Shown: positions 13,653 to 19,728 of the stretch, piece after piece
Layout: each line of letters starts with the position of its first letter
How positions within the stretch are numbered: the stretch's first letter is position 1
IMG/VR virus record: IMGVR_UViG_3300046777_001515
Coordinates: 1 to 21,968 of that record
DNA: 21,968 bases
Direction: 5' to 3' (one strand)
Source: a virus
The notes under the pieces: generated by a model
The model's input: only the letters and a program-made list of their open reading frames with translations
What the model was told of the DNA's origin: nothing
Databases searched by the model: none
Made by a program: the position numbers and the translations under genes

Positions 13653-14078
13653 TTACTTTGTTTGTGTTTGCCCATACTTAGCTATGAGCAAAGAATCTGC
13701 TGTCGCGTGAGTCACTTTGATGCTCGGGAAAAGCTCTTGTGCCTTGCGCTTGGTGATATTTTTATCACCTTTCGTCATACATCCAAGTTCTTTCTGCCAT
13801 ACTTGTGGACGAATTCTAGTAAAAGGTATCCCTGCTGCTGTCAACGCCATCTCTAGATTGCCATATCCGCGCCCGAAGGTGAAGGCGGAGACGACTCCCA
13901 TCTGAGGACTGGAGGAGATTTGCTCTAGGTACGCATGGCATTCACCGTTGCTGGCAATGTCCCGCATTAGCTCCCAGAGGTCTTGGAGGGTGTCTGGCAT
14001 CTTCTCGACGCATGGCTTGCCGTCCATGATCCATGCAATGCCTCCGTTAACCCCTGGATCTATGCCTATCGTTGTCAT
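13653..14078 (-). CDS. RuvC-like Holliday-junction resolvase
   Basis: A 141-residue protein from the ATG at 14078, which overlaps the upstream stop (ATGA). The RNase-H-like motifs are in order: IGIDPGVNGGIA (Asp7), AYLEQ (Glu52), a FTFGRGYGNLEMALTAAGIP helix, PQVWQKELG, then HATADSLLIAKYG (Asp128), which fits the last catalytic acidic block. RuvC-type enzymes cut four-way junctions. In phages they resolve recombination intermediates or debranch DNA before packaging. It belongs to the same operon as the ERF annealase, exonuclease and SSB-like protein, giving a complete recombination set. It is shorter than bacterial RuvC (about 170 residues), as is common in phages. Confidence 0.88.
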   Translation of the reverse strand: MTTIGIDPGVNGGIAWIMDGKPCVEKMPDTLQDLWELMRDIASNGECHAYLEQISSSPQMGVVSAFTFGRGYGNLEMALTAAGIPFTRIRPQVWQKELGCMTKGDKNITKRKAQELFPSIKVTHATADSLLIAKYGQTQTK

Positions 14079-14278
14079 TCTTGCCACAGTTTGATTTTGA
14101 GTTTCTTCGCCAGCCCGACCACGGCATCGATCTCGTTTTCATGCCGAAAGCTGTGCTGCGTCTCGCTTTTGTATGCTACCCACTGGTTGTCTTTGGTCTT
14201 GAGCGTGTGAATGTTGCGCTCTTGCATCCATTTCAGTCGTGGGGACGGCTCCTCGGGGAGGTCTGGGAATAGGTTCAT
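14075..14278 (-). CDS. Hypothetical phage protein
   Basis: A 67-residue protein from the ATG at 14278, overlapping the upstream stop. PSPRLKWMQERNIHTLKTKD and ENEIDAVVGLAKKLKIKLW resemble short phage proteins with an 'SPRL.Wm..~~i.t' start and no known role. It is basic, with no Cys. It ends in a 4-bp overlap with the RuvC-like gene, so it is coupled to it. A small DNA-associated protein is conceivable but not shown. Confidence 0.75.
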   Translation of the reverse strand: MNLFPDLPEEPSPRLKWMQERNIHTLKTKDNQWVAYKSETQHSFRHENEIDAVVGLAKKLKIKLWQE

Positions 14279-14484
14279 AGCAGTTCGATCTTGAGTCTCC
14301 CAACCTCTAGTCCGTAGGCGGATTCGATGATGCAATGCTCCAGCCCGACCATGTCTTGTAAGACTCGTTCTAGCTGTTCCATCTCTCTCTTGCTGCCTTT
14401 AAGGTATGGTGTGGTGATTGATTGATAACCGATCTTCTCAGCATCAACCTGCGTGTATGTTTGTGGTCGTGGTGGTTGTTTCAT
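14275..14484 (-). CDS. Hypothetical protein
   Basis: A 69-residue protein: MKQPPRPQTYTQVDAEKIGY, then helical segments (REMEQLERVLQDMVGLEHC). I recognise no family. The leader before the ATG (ACTTTCCAATATGAAA) closely matches that of the SSB-like gene (ACTTTACCAATATGAAA), although both lack an SD. It overlaps the next gene by 4 bp. Confidence 0.7.
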   Translation of the reverse strand: MKQPPRPQTYTQVDAEKIGYQSITTPYLKGSKREMEQLERVLQDMVGLEHCIIESAYGLEVGRLKIELL

Positions 14485-14496
14485 ATTGGAAAGTTT

Positions 14497-14518
14497 GCCC
14501 TGTTGCGATTCTCAGGGC
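14497..14518. repeat. Small inverted repeat in an early-operon gap
   Basis: GCCCTG at 14497-14502 pairs with CAGGGC at 14513-14518 (10-nt loop). On the plus strand it is followed by a T-rich stretch (14524-14530), which would suit a weak rightward terminator blocking antisense transcription. It lies in a 58-bp gap between two leftward genes. Confidence 0.35.
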
Positions 14519-14542
14519 TTGAGTGTTTTTTACTGTCGCAAC

Positions 14543-14788
14543 TCAGTCTGTTCTTGTGCGGAAATAGCGCGTGTTGTAGCTACTTCCTGGTCTTGCTTCG
14601 CGGAATTCGACACCTTCCAGCAGACTACTGCCGTGGTCGCCTTCCACCTTCTCTCTGGACAGCCAGAGGTCTTTTTTGAATTTAGGAGAGGAGACGAGAT
14701 ACTTCTGAGTCTCAGCATCCCAGCCTATGACGGTTTTGTCATAGTATTGGGTGCCGATCTCCAGAGGAGTGTCATCGAAGATGCTCAT
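14543..14788 (-). CDS. Hypothetical protein downstream of the SSB-like gene
   Basis: An 81-residue protein beginning MSIFDDTPLEIGTQYYDKTV and ending SSYNTRYFRTRTD. It has predicted strands, many charged residues and an Arg-rich tail. I recognise no family. Its ATG is only 2 nt after the SSB-like stop, so co-translation is likely. It could be a partner of the ssDNA-binding protein, but no motif supports this. Confidence 0.75.
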   Translation of the reverse strand: MSIFDDTPLEIGTQYYDKTVIGWDAETQKYLVSSPKFKKDLWLSREKVEGDHGSSLLEGVEFREARPGSSYNTRYFRTRTD

Positions 14789-14790
14789 GA

Positions 14791-15027
14791 TCAGAAGGGG
14801 ATAGAATCCGAATCGTCTTGTGCTGCTCCGCCACCGTAGGGTTTTGGCTCATAGAATGAGATCCACCCGCTCCAGTCTGGGGCTACAGGCATTCCATCGA
14901 GTTTCAGAGACAGCTTGCCTCCTTCACCTTCGAATACTGCGCCCACTGTAAGGTAGCGTTTTTTCTCTGTTCCATCCTTTGCCGTGTATTTGCCCACGGT
15001 AGCCACTGCGTCATATTTCTTTTTCAT
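14791..15027 (-). CDS. SSB-like protein with acidic C-terminal tip
   Basis: A 78-residue protein from the ATG at 15027 (MKKKYDAVATVGKYTAKDG); an alternative start at 15057 adds 10 residues of uncertain value. The body is strand-rich with KRYLTVGAVFEGEGGKLSLK and a GWISFYEP stretch, like small phage ssDNA-binding or DUF proteins with an OB-type fold. It ends in DDSDSIPF, which copies the acidic D-x-x-I-P-F tip that lets bacterial SSB recruit repair and replication proteins. It follows the exonuclease by about 40 nt. SSB function is likely but rests on the tail and context, because the core is shorter than classical SSB (about 110 residues). Confidence 0.7.
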   Translation of the reverse strand: MKKKYDAVATVGKYTAKDGTEKKRYLTVGAVFEGEGGKLSLKLDGMPVAPDWSGWISFYEPKPYGGGAAQDDSDSIPF

Positions 15028-15068
15028 ATTGGTAAAGTGTGCGTGTAGGATGCGCACCCCCCATAGTT

Positions 15069-15875
15069 TTACAGATAAGCAGGTTTCTCGATCATGGTGA
15101 TGCCTTCATGCTGGCGCGTCCAATAGTCGGTCGCACAACACGCTTGCCACTTGGCGAGAGCATTCATGTAACCAACTCTCCCAGCCTCGATCAGTTCGGG
15201 AGAGACTTCCACCCATGCCGTTTCATGCGGCGCATCGACTTCGATGAAGCAGATGACAAAGCGTGTGCGTTTCTCACCGCTGGCAGCGTTCCAGAGGTCG
15301 AGGTAGAGTGCAGCTTGCCAGTGGTAGCCTCGGTCAATAATCGTGCTGGTGATGCTCCGCAGATTACCGATCCGTGCCGTGGTCTTGAGATCCACCAGCA
15401 GGTCGAGGTCGTCTGGCACAAGGTCGATCATGCCCTTGATCTCGGTAGCTCCGATGGTCGCAAATACTGCCACCTCGGATTTGTATCCACCAGCAAACCG
15501 TTGCGCGTAGTCCTCGGAGAAAACTGCCTCGCATCCCGATGCTGCGCGGATGTCGTCATCTGTTGCGATCATCTTGCCCATCTCGCGCTGCTCTGCCTTC
15601 CACTCCTGCGCTGCCTTCGTTCTGAAGTCAGCATAGGGAGAGACTGCTGCGATGTCTTCTAGGGGCAAATTTGGCTCAAGAATGGCAGCATGGATAAGTG
15701 TGCCGAGATCCATTGCCTTGGTGGGTTCTTTTCCAGTGCTGTGTCTCCACTTGTATGGGGATTGATTGAACTCCCAGAGCAGGGATTTCGACACTGGAGC
15801 GTCGAGGTTCCGAGGGTTTGCCGAACGCATGTAATACGCCCGACCCAGATTGTATTCTATCGTTGCGTTTTGCAT
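15069..15875 (-). CDS. RecE/Cas4-like PD-(D/E)XK exonuclease (DUF3799-like)
   Basis: A 268-residue protein with the RecB/RecE-type nuclease motifs in order: LGTLIHAAIL (His62), YKSEVAV (Glu134), EIKGMIDLV (Asp151), LLVDLKTT (Asp162, Lys164) and HWQAALYLD (Gln187, Tyr191). The N-terminal SKSLLWEFNQSPYKWRH is also typical of the PDDEXK-like DUF3799 family. These enzymes resect double-stranded ends 5' to 3', giving single strands for an annealase. It lies 1 nt after the ERF gene, so exonuclease and annealase form a Red/RecET-like pair. All catalytic positions look intact. Confidence 0.9.
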   Translation of the reverse strand: MQNATIEYNLGRAYYMRSANPRNLDAPVSKSLLWEFNQSPYKWRHSTGKEPTKAMDLGTLIHAAILEPNLPLEDIAAVSPYADFRTKAAQEWKAEQREMGKMIATDDDIRAASGCEAVFSEDYAQRFAGGYKSEVAVFATIGATEIKGMIDLVPDDLDLLVDLKTTARIGNLRSITSTIIDRGYHWQAALYLDLWNAASGEKRTRFVICFIEVDAPHETAWVEVSPELIEAGRVGYMNALAKWQACCATDYWTRQHEGITMIEKPAYL

Positions 15876-15876
15876 T

Positions 15877-16485
15877 TTAAGCGTTCGTTTGATTTTCGAT
15901 GTTGCGGTTTACCTGCGCGGATTTCGCAGCGAATGCACGGTCGATGGCAGGGATCTTATCGGTGGTCAGTTGACCAATAGATTTGACTCCATAGTGCTTC
16001 AAGAATGCTGCCTCGTCGATGCCGAGGAACTCGACGTTCTCTTTGATCCGTGCGGCTTCTGCGCTGGTGATGAGTGGGTAAGTGACAGCTGGCTTGTTGT
16101 GTGCTGCGGTGTTGCCGTCATCATCCTCCTGGGCGACTCCACACACTGCGGCGAGGGAGTAGCGTCTCAGATACGTTGTCGCTGCTCCAATGCCCTGCGC
16201 GTCCTGTTTTGCAGGAATGCAGGACATTTTCCCACTGATGTAGCCTCCGCTGCTGTGTGCGATGGTTGTGGTAACGTGGCAAGCCCCATCTTCGAATGAC
16301 GGTGATTGCACGACTGACAATCCATTTGCCGCGAGAACTGGACGGACGGTGTTCAAGACCTCCGCCAGATCTGCGTATCTGGATTTGAAATGGGGATTGA
16401 CGCTCCCCTTGGTGGCGTTTTCCACCTCTCCTTGCATCTTGGCAAGTGCGGTGAAAAGCTCTGGTGTGCTGTGTTCTAGGTTCAT
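15877..16485 (-). CDS. erf: ERF-family single-strand annealing protein
   Basis: A 202-residue protein. The N-terminal domain shows the ERF pattern: LFTALAKMQGEVENATKGSV, NPHFKSRYADLAEVLNTVRP, VLAANGLSVVQSP, then GGYISGKM and GIGAATTYLRRYSLAAVCGV. The C-terminal third (about 130-202) is a variable linker and helical domain. ERF proteins anneal complementary single strands, helping genome circularisation and recombination. The adjacent exonuclease and SSB-like genes complete the pathway. Length is typical. The start at 16485 has an A-rich leader (CACCCAAAAATAAC). Confidence 0.9.
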   Translation of the reverse strand: MNLEHSTPELFTALAKMQGEVENATKGSVNPHFKSRYADLAEVLNTVRPVLAANGLSVVQSPSFEDGACHVTTTIAHSSGGYISGKMSCIPAKQDAQGIGAATTYLRRYSLAAVCGVAQEDDDGNTAAHNKPAVTYPLITSAEAARIKENVEFLGIDEAAFLKHYGVKSIGQLTTDKIPAIDRAFAAKSAQVNRNIENQTNA

Positions 16486-16486
16486 G

Positions 16487-16882
16487 TTATTTTTGGGTGA
16501 ATGAGAGGAGTGCTTTTGCGTGGATCATTGCGGCTTCTTTGGTTAAGTGGACAATTCCAGATTTGAGTCTATTCGTGTCGCAATCGTCATTCCACCAAAC
16601 GGTATCGACGGCGAGTGATGGACCTCCCAAATACGGGATGTAATAGTGAACATCTATTCCCAACGGCTCCCGCACAGGCTCAGGCACTTCGAATCCGTTG
16701 ATGTTAATCGTGCGTGGTTTGCGGCGGTATTCGTTTCTTGTTATCCAAGAAGGATGCATTTCGCATTGTTGCCATTTTTGATTGCATTCTGTGGCGAGAT
16801 ATTCCCACCGTTCCCACGGCTTATCGGTTTCCATAGCGTCTTGCGCGTATGCCAGCATATTTTTTGCGTGTTTGTGTTTCAT
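16487..16882 (-). CDS. Hypothetical phage protein, paralogue A of a tandem pair
   Basis: A 131-residue protein, MKHKHAKNMLAYAQDAMETD, ending HAKALLSFTQK. Layout: helical N-terminus, Trp-rich section, YRRKPRTININGFEVPEPVR core, variable part, then a helix with VHLTKEAAMIHAKALLSF. It is a close paralogue of the protein at 16950-17342. The YRRKP motif followed by short strands is common in phage early proteins of unknown function. It lies 1 nt before the ERF gene. The 24-codon ORF at 16879-16953 bridges it to its paralogue. Confidence 0.8.
   Translation of the reverse strand: MKHKHAKNMLAYAQDAMETDKPWERWEYLATECNQKWQQCEMHPSWITRNEYRRKPRTININGFEVPEPVREPLGIDVHYYIPYLGGPSLAVDTVWWNDDCDTNRLKSGIVHLTKEAAMIHAKALLSFTQK
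16660..16731 (-). repeat. Direct repeat copy 1 (core of tandem paralogues)
   Basis: A 72-bp block differing at only three positions from 17123-17194; it encodes the RRKPRTININGFEVPEPVRE region. Flanking sequence is much less similar, so this block is either under strong constraint or was recently homogenised by recombination. Confidence 0.85.
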
Positions 16883-16953
16883 TTCATTAGTTCGGTGATG
16901 ATTGCGATGCCTTTCGGCGTGCCTTGTTCTATGTTGACGATGTGGTAGTTCAT
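16879..16953 (-). CDS. Tiny 24-codon ORF wedged between the two paralogues
   Basis: The ORF encodes MNYHIVNIEQGTPKGIAIIT plus ELMK. Its ATG (16953) overlaps the stop of the upstream paralogue (ATGA at 16950-16953), and its stop overlaps the ATG of the downstream paralogue (ATGA at 16879-16882). This double 4-bp coupling is the same junction type used by the real genes of this operon. It may be a real microprotein or only a translational bridge. There is no SD and no recognised family. Confidence 0.45.
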   Translation of the reverse strand: MNYHIVNIEQGTPKGIAIITELMK

Positions 16954-17342
16954 GGCTTTTGAGTAAATGATAGCAACGCCTTCGCGTGGATTTCAGCGGC
17001 TTCGCGGGTTAGGTGAATTAGTCCTTTCTTGAGCCATTCATTTTCGTCTTTATCATCGCCCCAACTGATCGTCTCGATCGCATCAAATGCAAGCGATGGC
17101 ATGTAATACTTTTGCTCATTTTCCAACGGTTCCCGCACAGGCTCAGGTACTTCGAATCCGTTGATGTTAATCGTGCGTGGTTTGCGGCGATATTGATTTT
17201 CTTCACTCCATGTAGGATTTTCTTGGGCTTGACGCCATAAATTTTCAATGCGGCTGCAATACTCCCACCGCCCCCATGGCTTGTCCGTTTCCATCGCGTC
17301 TTGCGCGTATGCCAGTATTTTTTCTGCGTGTACGTGTTTCAT
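16950..17342 (-). CDS. Hypothetical phage protein, paralogue B of a tandem pair
   Basis: A 130-residue protein, MKHVHAEKILAYAQDAMETD, ending HAKALLSFTQKP. It shares start, central core (PRTININGFEVPEPVREPL) and C-terminus with paralogue A, while the parts around residues 28-45 and 75-105 differ. The DNA encoding the core is 69/72 identical (17123-17194 against 16660-16731). Both genes start in the same context (CTAATGAAATGAAACAC), so the duplication includes the leader. Function is unknown. Confidence 0.8.
   Translation of the reverse strand: MKHVHAEKILAYAQDAMETDKPWGRWEYCSRIENLWRQAQENPTWSEENQYRRKPRTININGFEVPEPVREPLENEQKYYMPSLAFDAIETISWGDDKDENEWLKKGLIHLTREAAEIHAKALLSFTQKP
17123..17194 (-). 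repeat. Direct repeat copy 2 (core of tandem paralogues)
   Basis: The second copy of the 72-bp block at 16660-16731, in the same orientation and about 463 bp away. Recombination between the copies would delete one paralogue and the small ORF between them. Confidence 0.85.
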
Positions 17343-17391
17343 TTCATTAGTGTCGTGTTTGTGGCGGGGTTTTCATGCCCCTCCGATTGGT

Positions 17392-17709
17392 TTAGTGGTT
17401 TTCTGGTGATTGAGCAAGGATAATTTCTGAGTATTTTTGCAGGATCTTTCTGACCCGCTCCTTCGTTGCTTCGCAGTATTGCAGACGCTCATGGATTGCT
17501 CTCCGTGCGTAGTATGCTGCGGTGTGGTGCGTTCTCCCAACGATCTCGCAGGAATGTTGCAGACTGTGGGAGTCGCTCCAGATTGCCATCACGATCTGCC
17601 GTGCGAGAGACTCGGCGTATCGTTTGCGGCGACCAGTGATTGCCTCGGGAGTGACTCCCATGACAATGGCTGCGGCTGTGATTAGTGCTTTTTCGTCGTC
17701 GACTAACAT
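17392..17709 (-). CDS. DnaA domain-IV-like DNA-binding protein
   Basis: A 105-residue protein without an AAA+ domain. Residues about 10-80 follow the DnaA C-terminal domain: IVMGVTPEAITGRRKRYAES, then LARQIVMAIWSDSHSLQH, then CEIVGRTHHTAAYYARRAI. This corresponds to '..f.v....l.g..R.....ARqiamyl......s...Ig..fg.rdHtTv..a...i' in DnaA. In DnaA this domain reads the DnaA box, with the basic loop (GRRKR) and the His-Thr motif touching DNA. Here it would be a free domain, able to bind the phage or host origin. The start follows GAGGAGG, and its frame overlaps the upstream gene by 7 bp. Confidence 0.8.
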   Translation of the reverse strand: MLVDDEKALITAAAIVMGVTPEAITGRRKRYAESLARQIVMAIWSDSHSLQHSCEIVGRTHHTAAYYARRAIHERLQYCEATKERVRKILQKYSEIILAQSPENH

Positions 17710-17981
17710 GATGTGTCCTCCTCAATGAATTTTTTAATGGTTGTATTGTCGTATTTGTGAAATATGGGTTCCGCGCTAGTGCGTATGATCTTGCCTGAAA
17801 GGATGCTGACCTCTGCAAAGATCACCATTGGTTCAGGCTTGGGGCGGTAGTCGAATTCAAGAAAATCCCAGCATGGAGTTAGTGAATCGCTCCAGACATT
17901 TTTGTTGTAGTGCGACCACTCAACCTTGCCCCCATCTTTGTGATGCTGGATCACCGCAATCATTTCGTCGTGGGTCATCAT
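17703..17981 (-). CDS. Hypothetical phage protein with YRPKPEP motif
   Basis: A 92-residue protein. MMTHDEMIAVIQHHKDGGKV followed by EWSHYNKNVWSD and FLEFDYRPKPEP matches a phage pattern of unknown function ('..ei..vi.h..~G..ve.......W........w.f...~YR.kP.'). It is distantly like the paralogue pair 16487-17342, which also has a Trp-rich part before YRRKP. The SD AAAGGAGG is well placed before the first ATG (17981). The two consecutive ATGs leave a 3-nt ambiguity in the start. Confidence 0.8.
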   Translation of the reverse strand: MMTHDEMIAVIQHHKDGGKVEWSHYNKNVWSDSLTPCWDFLEFDYRPKPEPMVIFAEVSILSGKIIRTSAEPIFHKYDNTTIKKFIEEDTSC

Positions 17982-18229
17982 GGTTGTGCCTCCTTTCTTT
18001 TTGCGAGCATTGCGTCAGCCACCATGTAGGCTTCGGACGCTAGGTTGACGTGTCGGAGCATCACAAACTCATTGCTTGAGTTAGCAAGAAAACCCTGCAA
18101 AGCCGCCGCCGCGAAATAGTCGCGCAGGGTCATGCCTTGCGCTTCTTTTATTTCTTTTTCCGTCGCGTTGGGATTTAGCATGTACGAATCAATCGGAAAC
18201 GCCGCGCCGCCATCGTCGATCTCACTCAT
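17978..18229 (-). CDS. Hypothetical phage protein with GMTLRDYFAA motif
   Basis: An 83-residue protein from the ATG at 18229, after AGAAAGGAGGCGCAATC; a start at 18346 would run through the upstream gene. DDGGAAFPIDSYMLNPN, then GMTLRDYFAAAALQGFLANS, then AYMVADAMLAKRKEAQP match a small protein common in tailed phages ('GG.AFP.......GMtLRDyfAa.Al...l.......~.A...Ad.ml..R'). Its function is unknown. Its last codons contain the SD for the next gene. Confidence 0.85.
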   Translation of the reverse strand: MSEIDDGGAAFPIDSYMLNPNATEKEIKEAQGMTLRDYFAAAALQGFLANSSNEFVMLRHVNLASEAYMVADAMLAKRKEAQP

Positions 18230-18528
18230 GATTGCGCCTCCTTTCTGTAGAATTTGAGCAGCTTTGCGACATCGCGCCTGTCGCAGGTCAAATGTGGTTC
18301 CCTGGAGTGTTTTCCCGTCATCAAAATCATGGCGTATTTGATCCATGTGCTGCGATGGGTGATGATCGTGCGCCCATCCATGCGGTAAGCCTTGCTTCCG
18401 TCTCCAGTGCGAACCATTTTGAATGGCATCGGCTTCCGTGTGGGTTTGGGTTCTGGGTGATCCATTGCTGGGTCGTAGTCCAAGCGTGGCGGTGCTAGTT
18501 CGTATGCTGTTTCGTATATCGTATTCAT
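18226..18528 (-). CDS. Hypothetical early protein
   Basis: A 100-residue protein from the ATG at 18528 (MNTIYETAYELAPPRLDYDP), overlapping the upstream stop (ATGA). A proline-rich acidic N-terminus is followed by KPTRKPMPFKMVRTGDGSKA and RTIITHRSTWIKYAMILMTG, then a basic C-terminus (DRRDVAKLLKFYRKEAQS). The second half may be a small nucleic-acid-binding fold, based only on its charge. No family is recognised. The SD of the next gene is inside its final codons. Confidence 0.75.
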   Translation of the reverse strand: MNTIYETAYELAPPRLDYDPAMDHPEPKPTRKPMPFKMVRTGDGSKAYRMDGRTIITHRSTWIKYAMILMTGKHSREPHLTCDRRDVAKLLKFYRKEAQS

Positions 18529-18668
18529 GGTTTCATTAGTGCTAGGCGTTGGTCGAGTAGTTCGTTGATTTTGTCCATCCAGTGCTGTTTGCGCTCGGGT
18601 TTTGCGTCGAGATAGCATTCGCGCAGGATGGATAGCTTTTCGTCTATCTGTTTAATTTCTGGTTTCAT
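18525..18668 (-). CDS. Small helical protein
   Basis: A 47-residue protein from the ATG at 18668, which overlaps the upstream stop (ATGA): MKPEIKQIDEKLSILRECYL, then DAKPERKQHWMDKINELLDQ and RLALMKP. It is almost wholly helical with heptad-like Leu/Ile spacing, so a helical hairpin or coiled coil is likely. It is coupled at both ends by 4-bp overlaps. Function is unknown. Confidence 0.65.
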   Translation of the reverse strand: MKPEIKQIDEKLSILRECYLDAKPERKQHWMDKINELLDQRLALMKP

Positions 18669-18874
18669 GCGTTGAAATAGATCGTGGCAAGGATTGCGAT
18701 GATAGTGAGCAACAAGACCCACTTGTGCCACCTTGGGCGGCGTGGCGGGTATTGTGCGAGTAGCTTCATGGCGAGCCGATGCTCGATCTGTTTTGCGTTG
18801 AATGGTTTGTGCATTTTGTTTATTGGCTTGTGCCAGACCCCGCAGGGGGTTTCGTCTCTCGCCTGGAGACTCAT
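18665..18874 (-). CDS. Small single-pass membrane protein, basic N-terminal arm
   Basis: A 69-residue protein if started at the ATG at 18874, or 49 residues from the ATG at 18814. The gene-tight layout (8 nt after the upstream stop) slightly favours the first. The C-terminal part has a basic stretch (QYPPRRPRWHK) and then a transmembrane helix at the very end (WVLLLTIIAILATIYFNA). Such C-tail-anchored phage proteins often act at the inner membrane, but no target is evident. Confidence 0.65.
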   Translation of the reverse strand: MSLQARDETPCGVWHKPINKMHKPFNAKQIEHRLAMKLLAQYPPRRPRWHKWVLLLTIIAILATIYFNA

Positions 18875-18881
18875 CAGTGGC

Positions 18882-19247
18882 TTATTGCAGTGCAGCGAGG
18901 GCGCATTGCAGTCGTGCGATGTCTTCCGCCAGTTTTGTCTTGGCGTTGCGCTCGATCTCCTCGGCACGTTTCTGTGCCTCGGTAATGATCCGTTTGCGCT
19001 CCTCCTCCATCGTCTCTCTGCATCGCTCGACCTCTGCATGGATTGCTTCTCGCTGCTGGAGCATTTCCGCACGGTGTTTCGTGAATTCCGCGCGGATTGT
19101 GGCGGGGCTGATCGCGGGGATGTAATCGCATGCGATCTCTCGCTGGATGTCTGGCAGGATGTCGATCAGCCATGGATGCAAGTATGAGTCTACTGGCAGG
19201 GATTGGATGAACGTTTCTAGTGCTTGGATTTCTTGGTTCTTGGTCAT
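18882..19247 (-). CDS. Hypothetical coiled-coil protein
   Basis: A 121-residue protein. The N-terminal 50 residues (MTKNQEIQALETFIQSLPVD and following) look globular and include LHPWLIDILPDIQREIACDY. From about residue 50 to the end is one long, highly charged coiled coil (EEERKRIITEAQKRAEEIER and so on). I recognise no family. The gene lies 6 nt after the upstream gene without a clear SD. Coiled-coil early proteins recur in this phage (also 740-1162 and 12434-13099), but this one lacks the LERELAEA module. Confidence 0.75.
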   Translation of the reverse strand: MTKNQEIQALETFIQSLPVDSYLHPWLIDILPDIQREIACDYIPAISPATIRAEFTKHRAEMLQQREAIHAEVERCRETMEEERKRIITEAQKRAEEIERNAKTKLAEDIARLQCALAALQ

Positions 19248-19253
19248 ATGCTG

Positions 19254-19466
19254 TTATTGGTTCGGCGTGATAGTGGGTTGGTTCTGCTCGTTTGCAAGTA
19301 AAATTTCGTGAAACTTTTCACAAATCATGCCGTCGAGTTTTGCAAGCTCGGTTGCGCTGATTGTGCCGATGTCGTAATGCATGGCGCATCGGTTCTCTGC
19401 TACGTATAATTCCGCGCGGGTTGTTGCCTCGCGGATCATTTTTGCTAGTGCTTGGTATGTTGTCAT
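19254..19466 (-). CDS. Hypothetical small helical protein
   Basis: A 70-residue protein: MTTYQALAKMIREATTRAEL, then YVAENRCAMHYDIGTISATE and LAKLDGMICEKFHEILL. Helical throughout, with a polar tail (ANEQNQPTITPNQ). The layout resembles small phage proteins where a helix pair is joined by a 'G.Is..e...L...~~~k' turn. Function is unknown. A perfect 8-bp hairpin lies in its leader (19483-19504). Confidence 0.7.
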   Translation of the reverse strand: MTTYQALAKMIREATTRAELYVAENRCAMHYDIGTISATELAKLDGMICEKFHEILLANEQNQPTITPNQ

Positions 19467-19482
19467 GATAGCGTGCGATACT

Positions 19483-19504
19483 GGCAGGGGATTCTCCCCC
19501 TGCC
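19483..19504. promoter_or_regulatory. Perfect GC-rich hairpin in the leader of 19254-19466
   Basis: GGCAGGGG at 19483-19490 pairs fully with CCCCTGCC at 19497-19504 with a 6-nt loop. There is no U-tract on either strand, so it is not a typical terminator. It sits in one of the few gaps of the operon (19467-19517), so it could be an RNA processing or stability element, or a protein-binding site. Confidence 0.5.
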
Positions 19505-19517
19505 TGGGGTTGATGGT

Positions 19518-19703
19518 TTACCAGATTGCAGACCACCCTGCGATTTCTGATATTAGGTTATTCTCCCTGATGGTTAGGTCTGATTTATTGTGTTCTGTTG
19601 ATTCGATGCTGATGGTGTCACCATGATCGATTATTGTGACGTTCTCGGCGGCGATAAATCCCTCGTCGTCAAATATTGTTGCGGATGTTGTTATGGTATG
19701 CAT
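19518..19703 (-). CDS. Hypothetical beta-rich small protein
   Basis: A 61-residue acidic protein of regular alternating polar and apolar residues (MHTITTSATIFDDEGFIAAE, NVTIIDHGDTISIEST, DLTIRENNLISEIAGWSAIW), suggesting a small beta-sandwich or barrel. I recognise no family. It lies 25 nt downstream of the putative lipoprotein gene and has no SD. Confidence 0.65.
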   Translation of the reverse strand: MHTITTSATIFDDEGFIAAENVTIIDHGDTISIESTEHNKSDLTIRENNLISEIAGWSAIW

Positions 19704-19728
19704 GATAGTATTTTGTGATAGTGGTTGG

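Noticed and set aside
15039-15662. A 207-codon rightward open frame opposite the exonuclease
   Set aside because: The PD-(D/E)XK motifs lie on the minus strand; this is the shadow frame.
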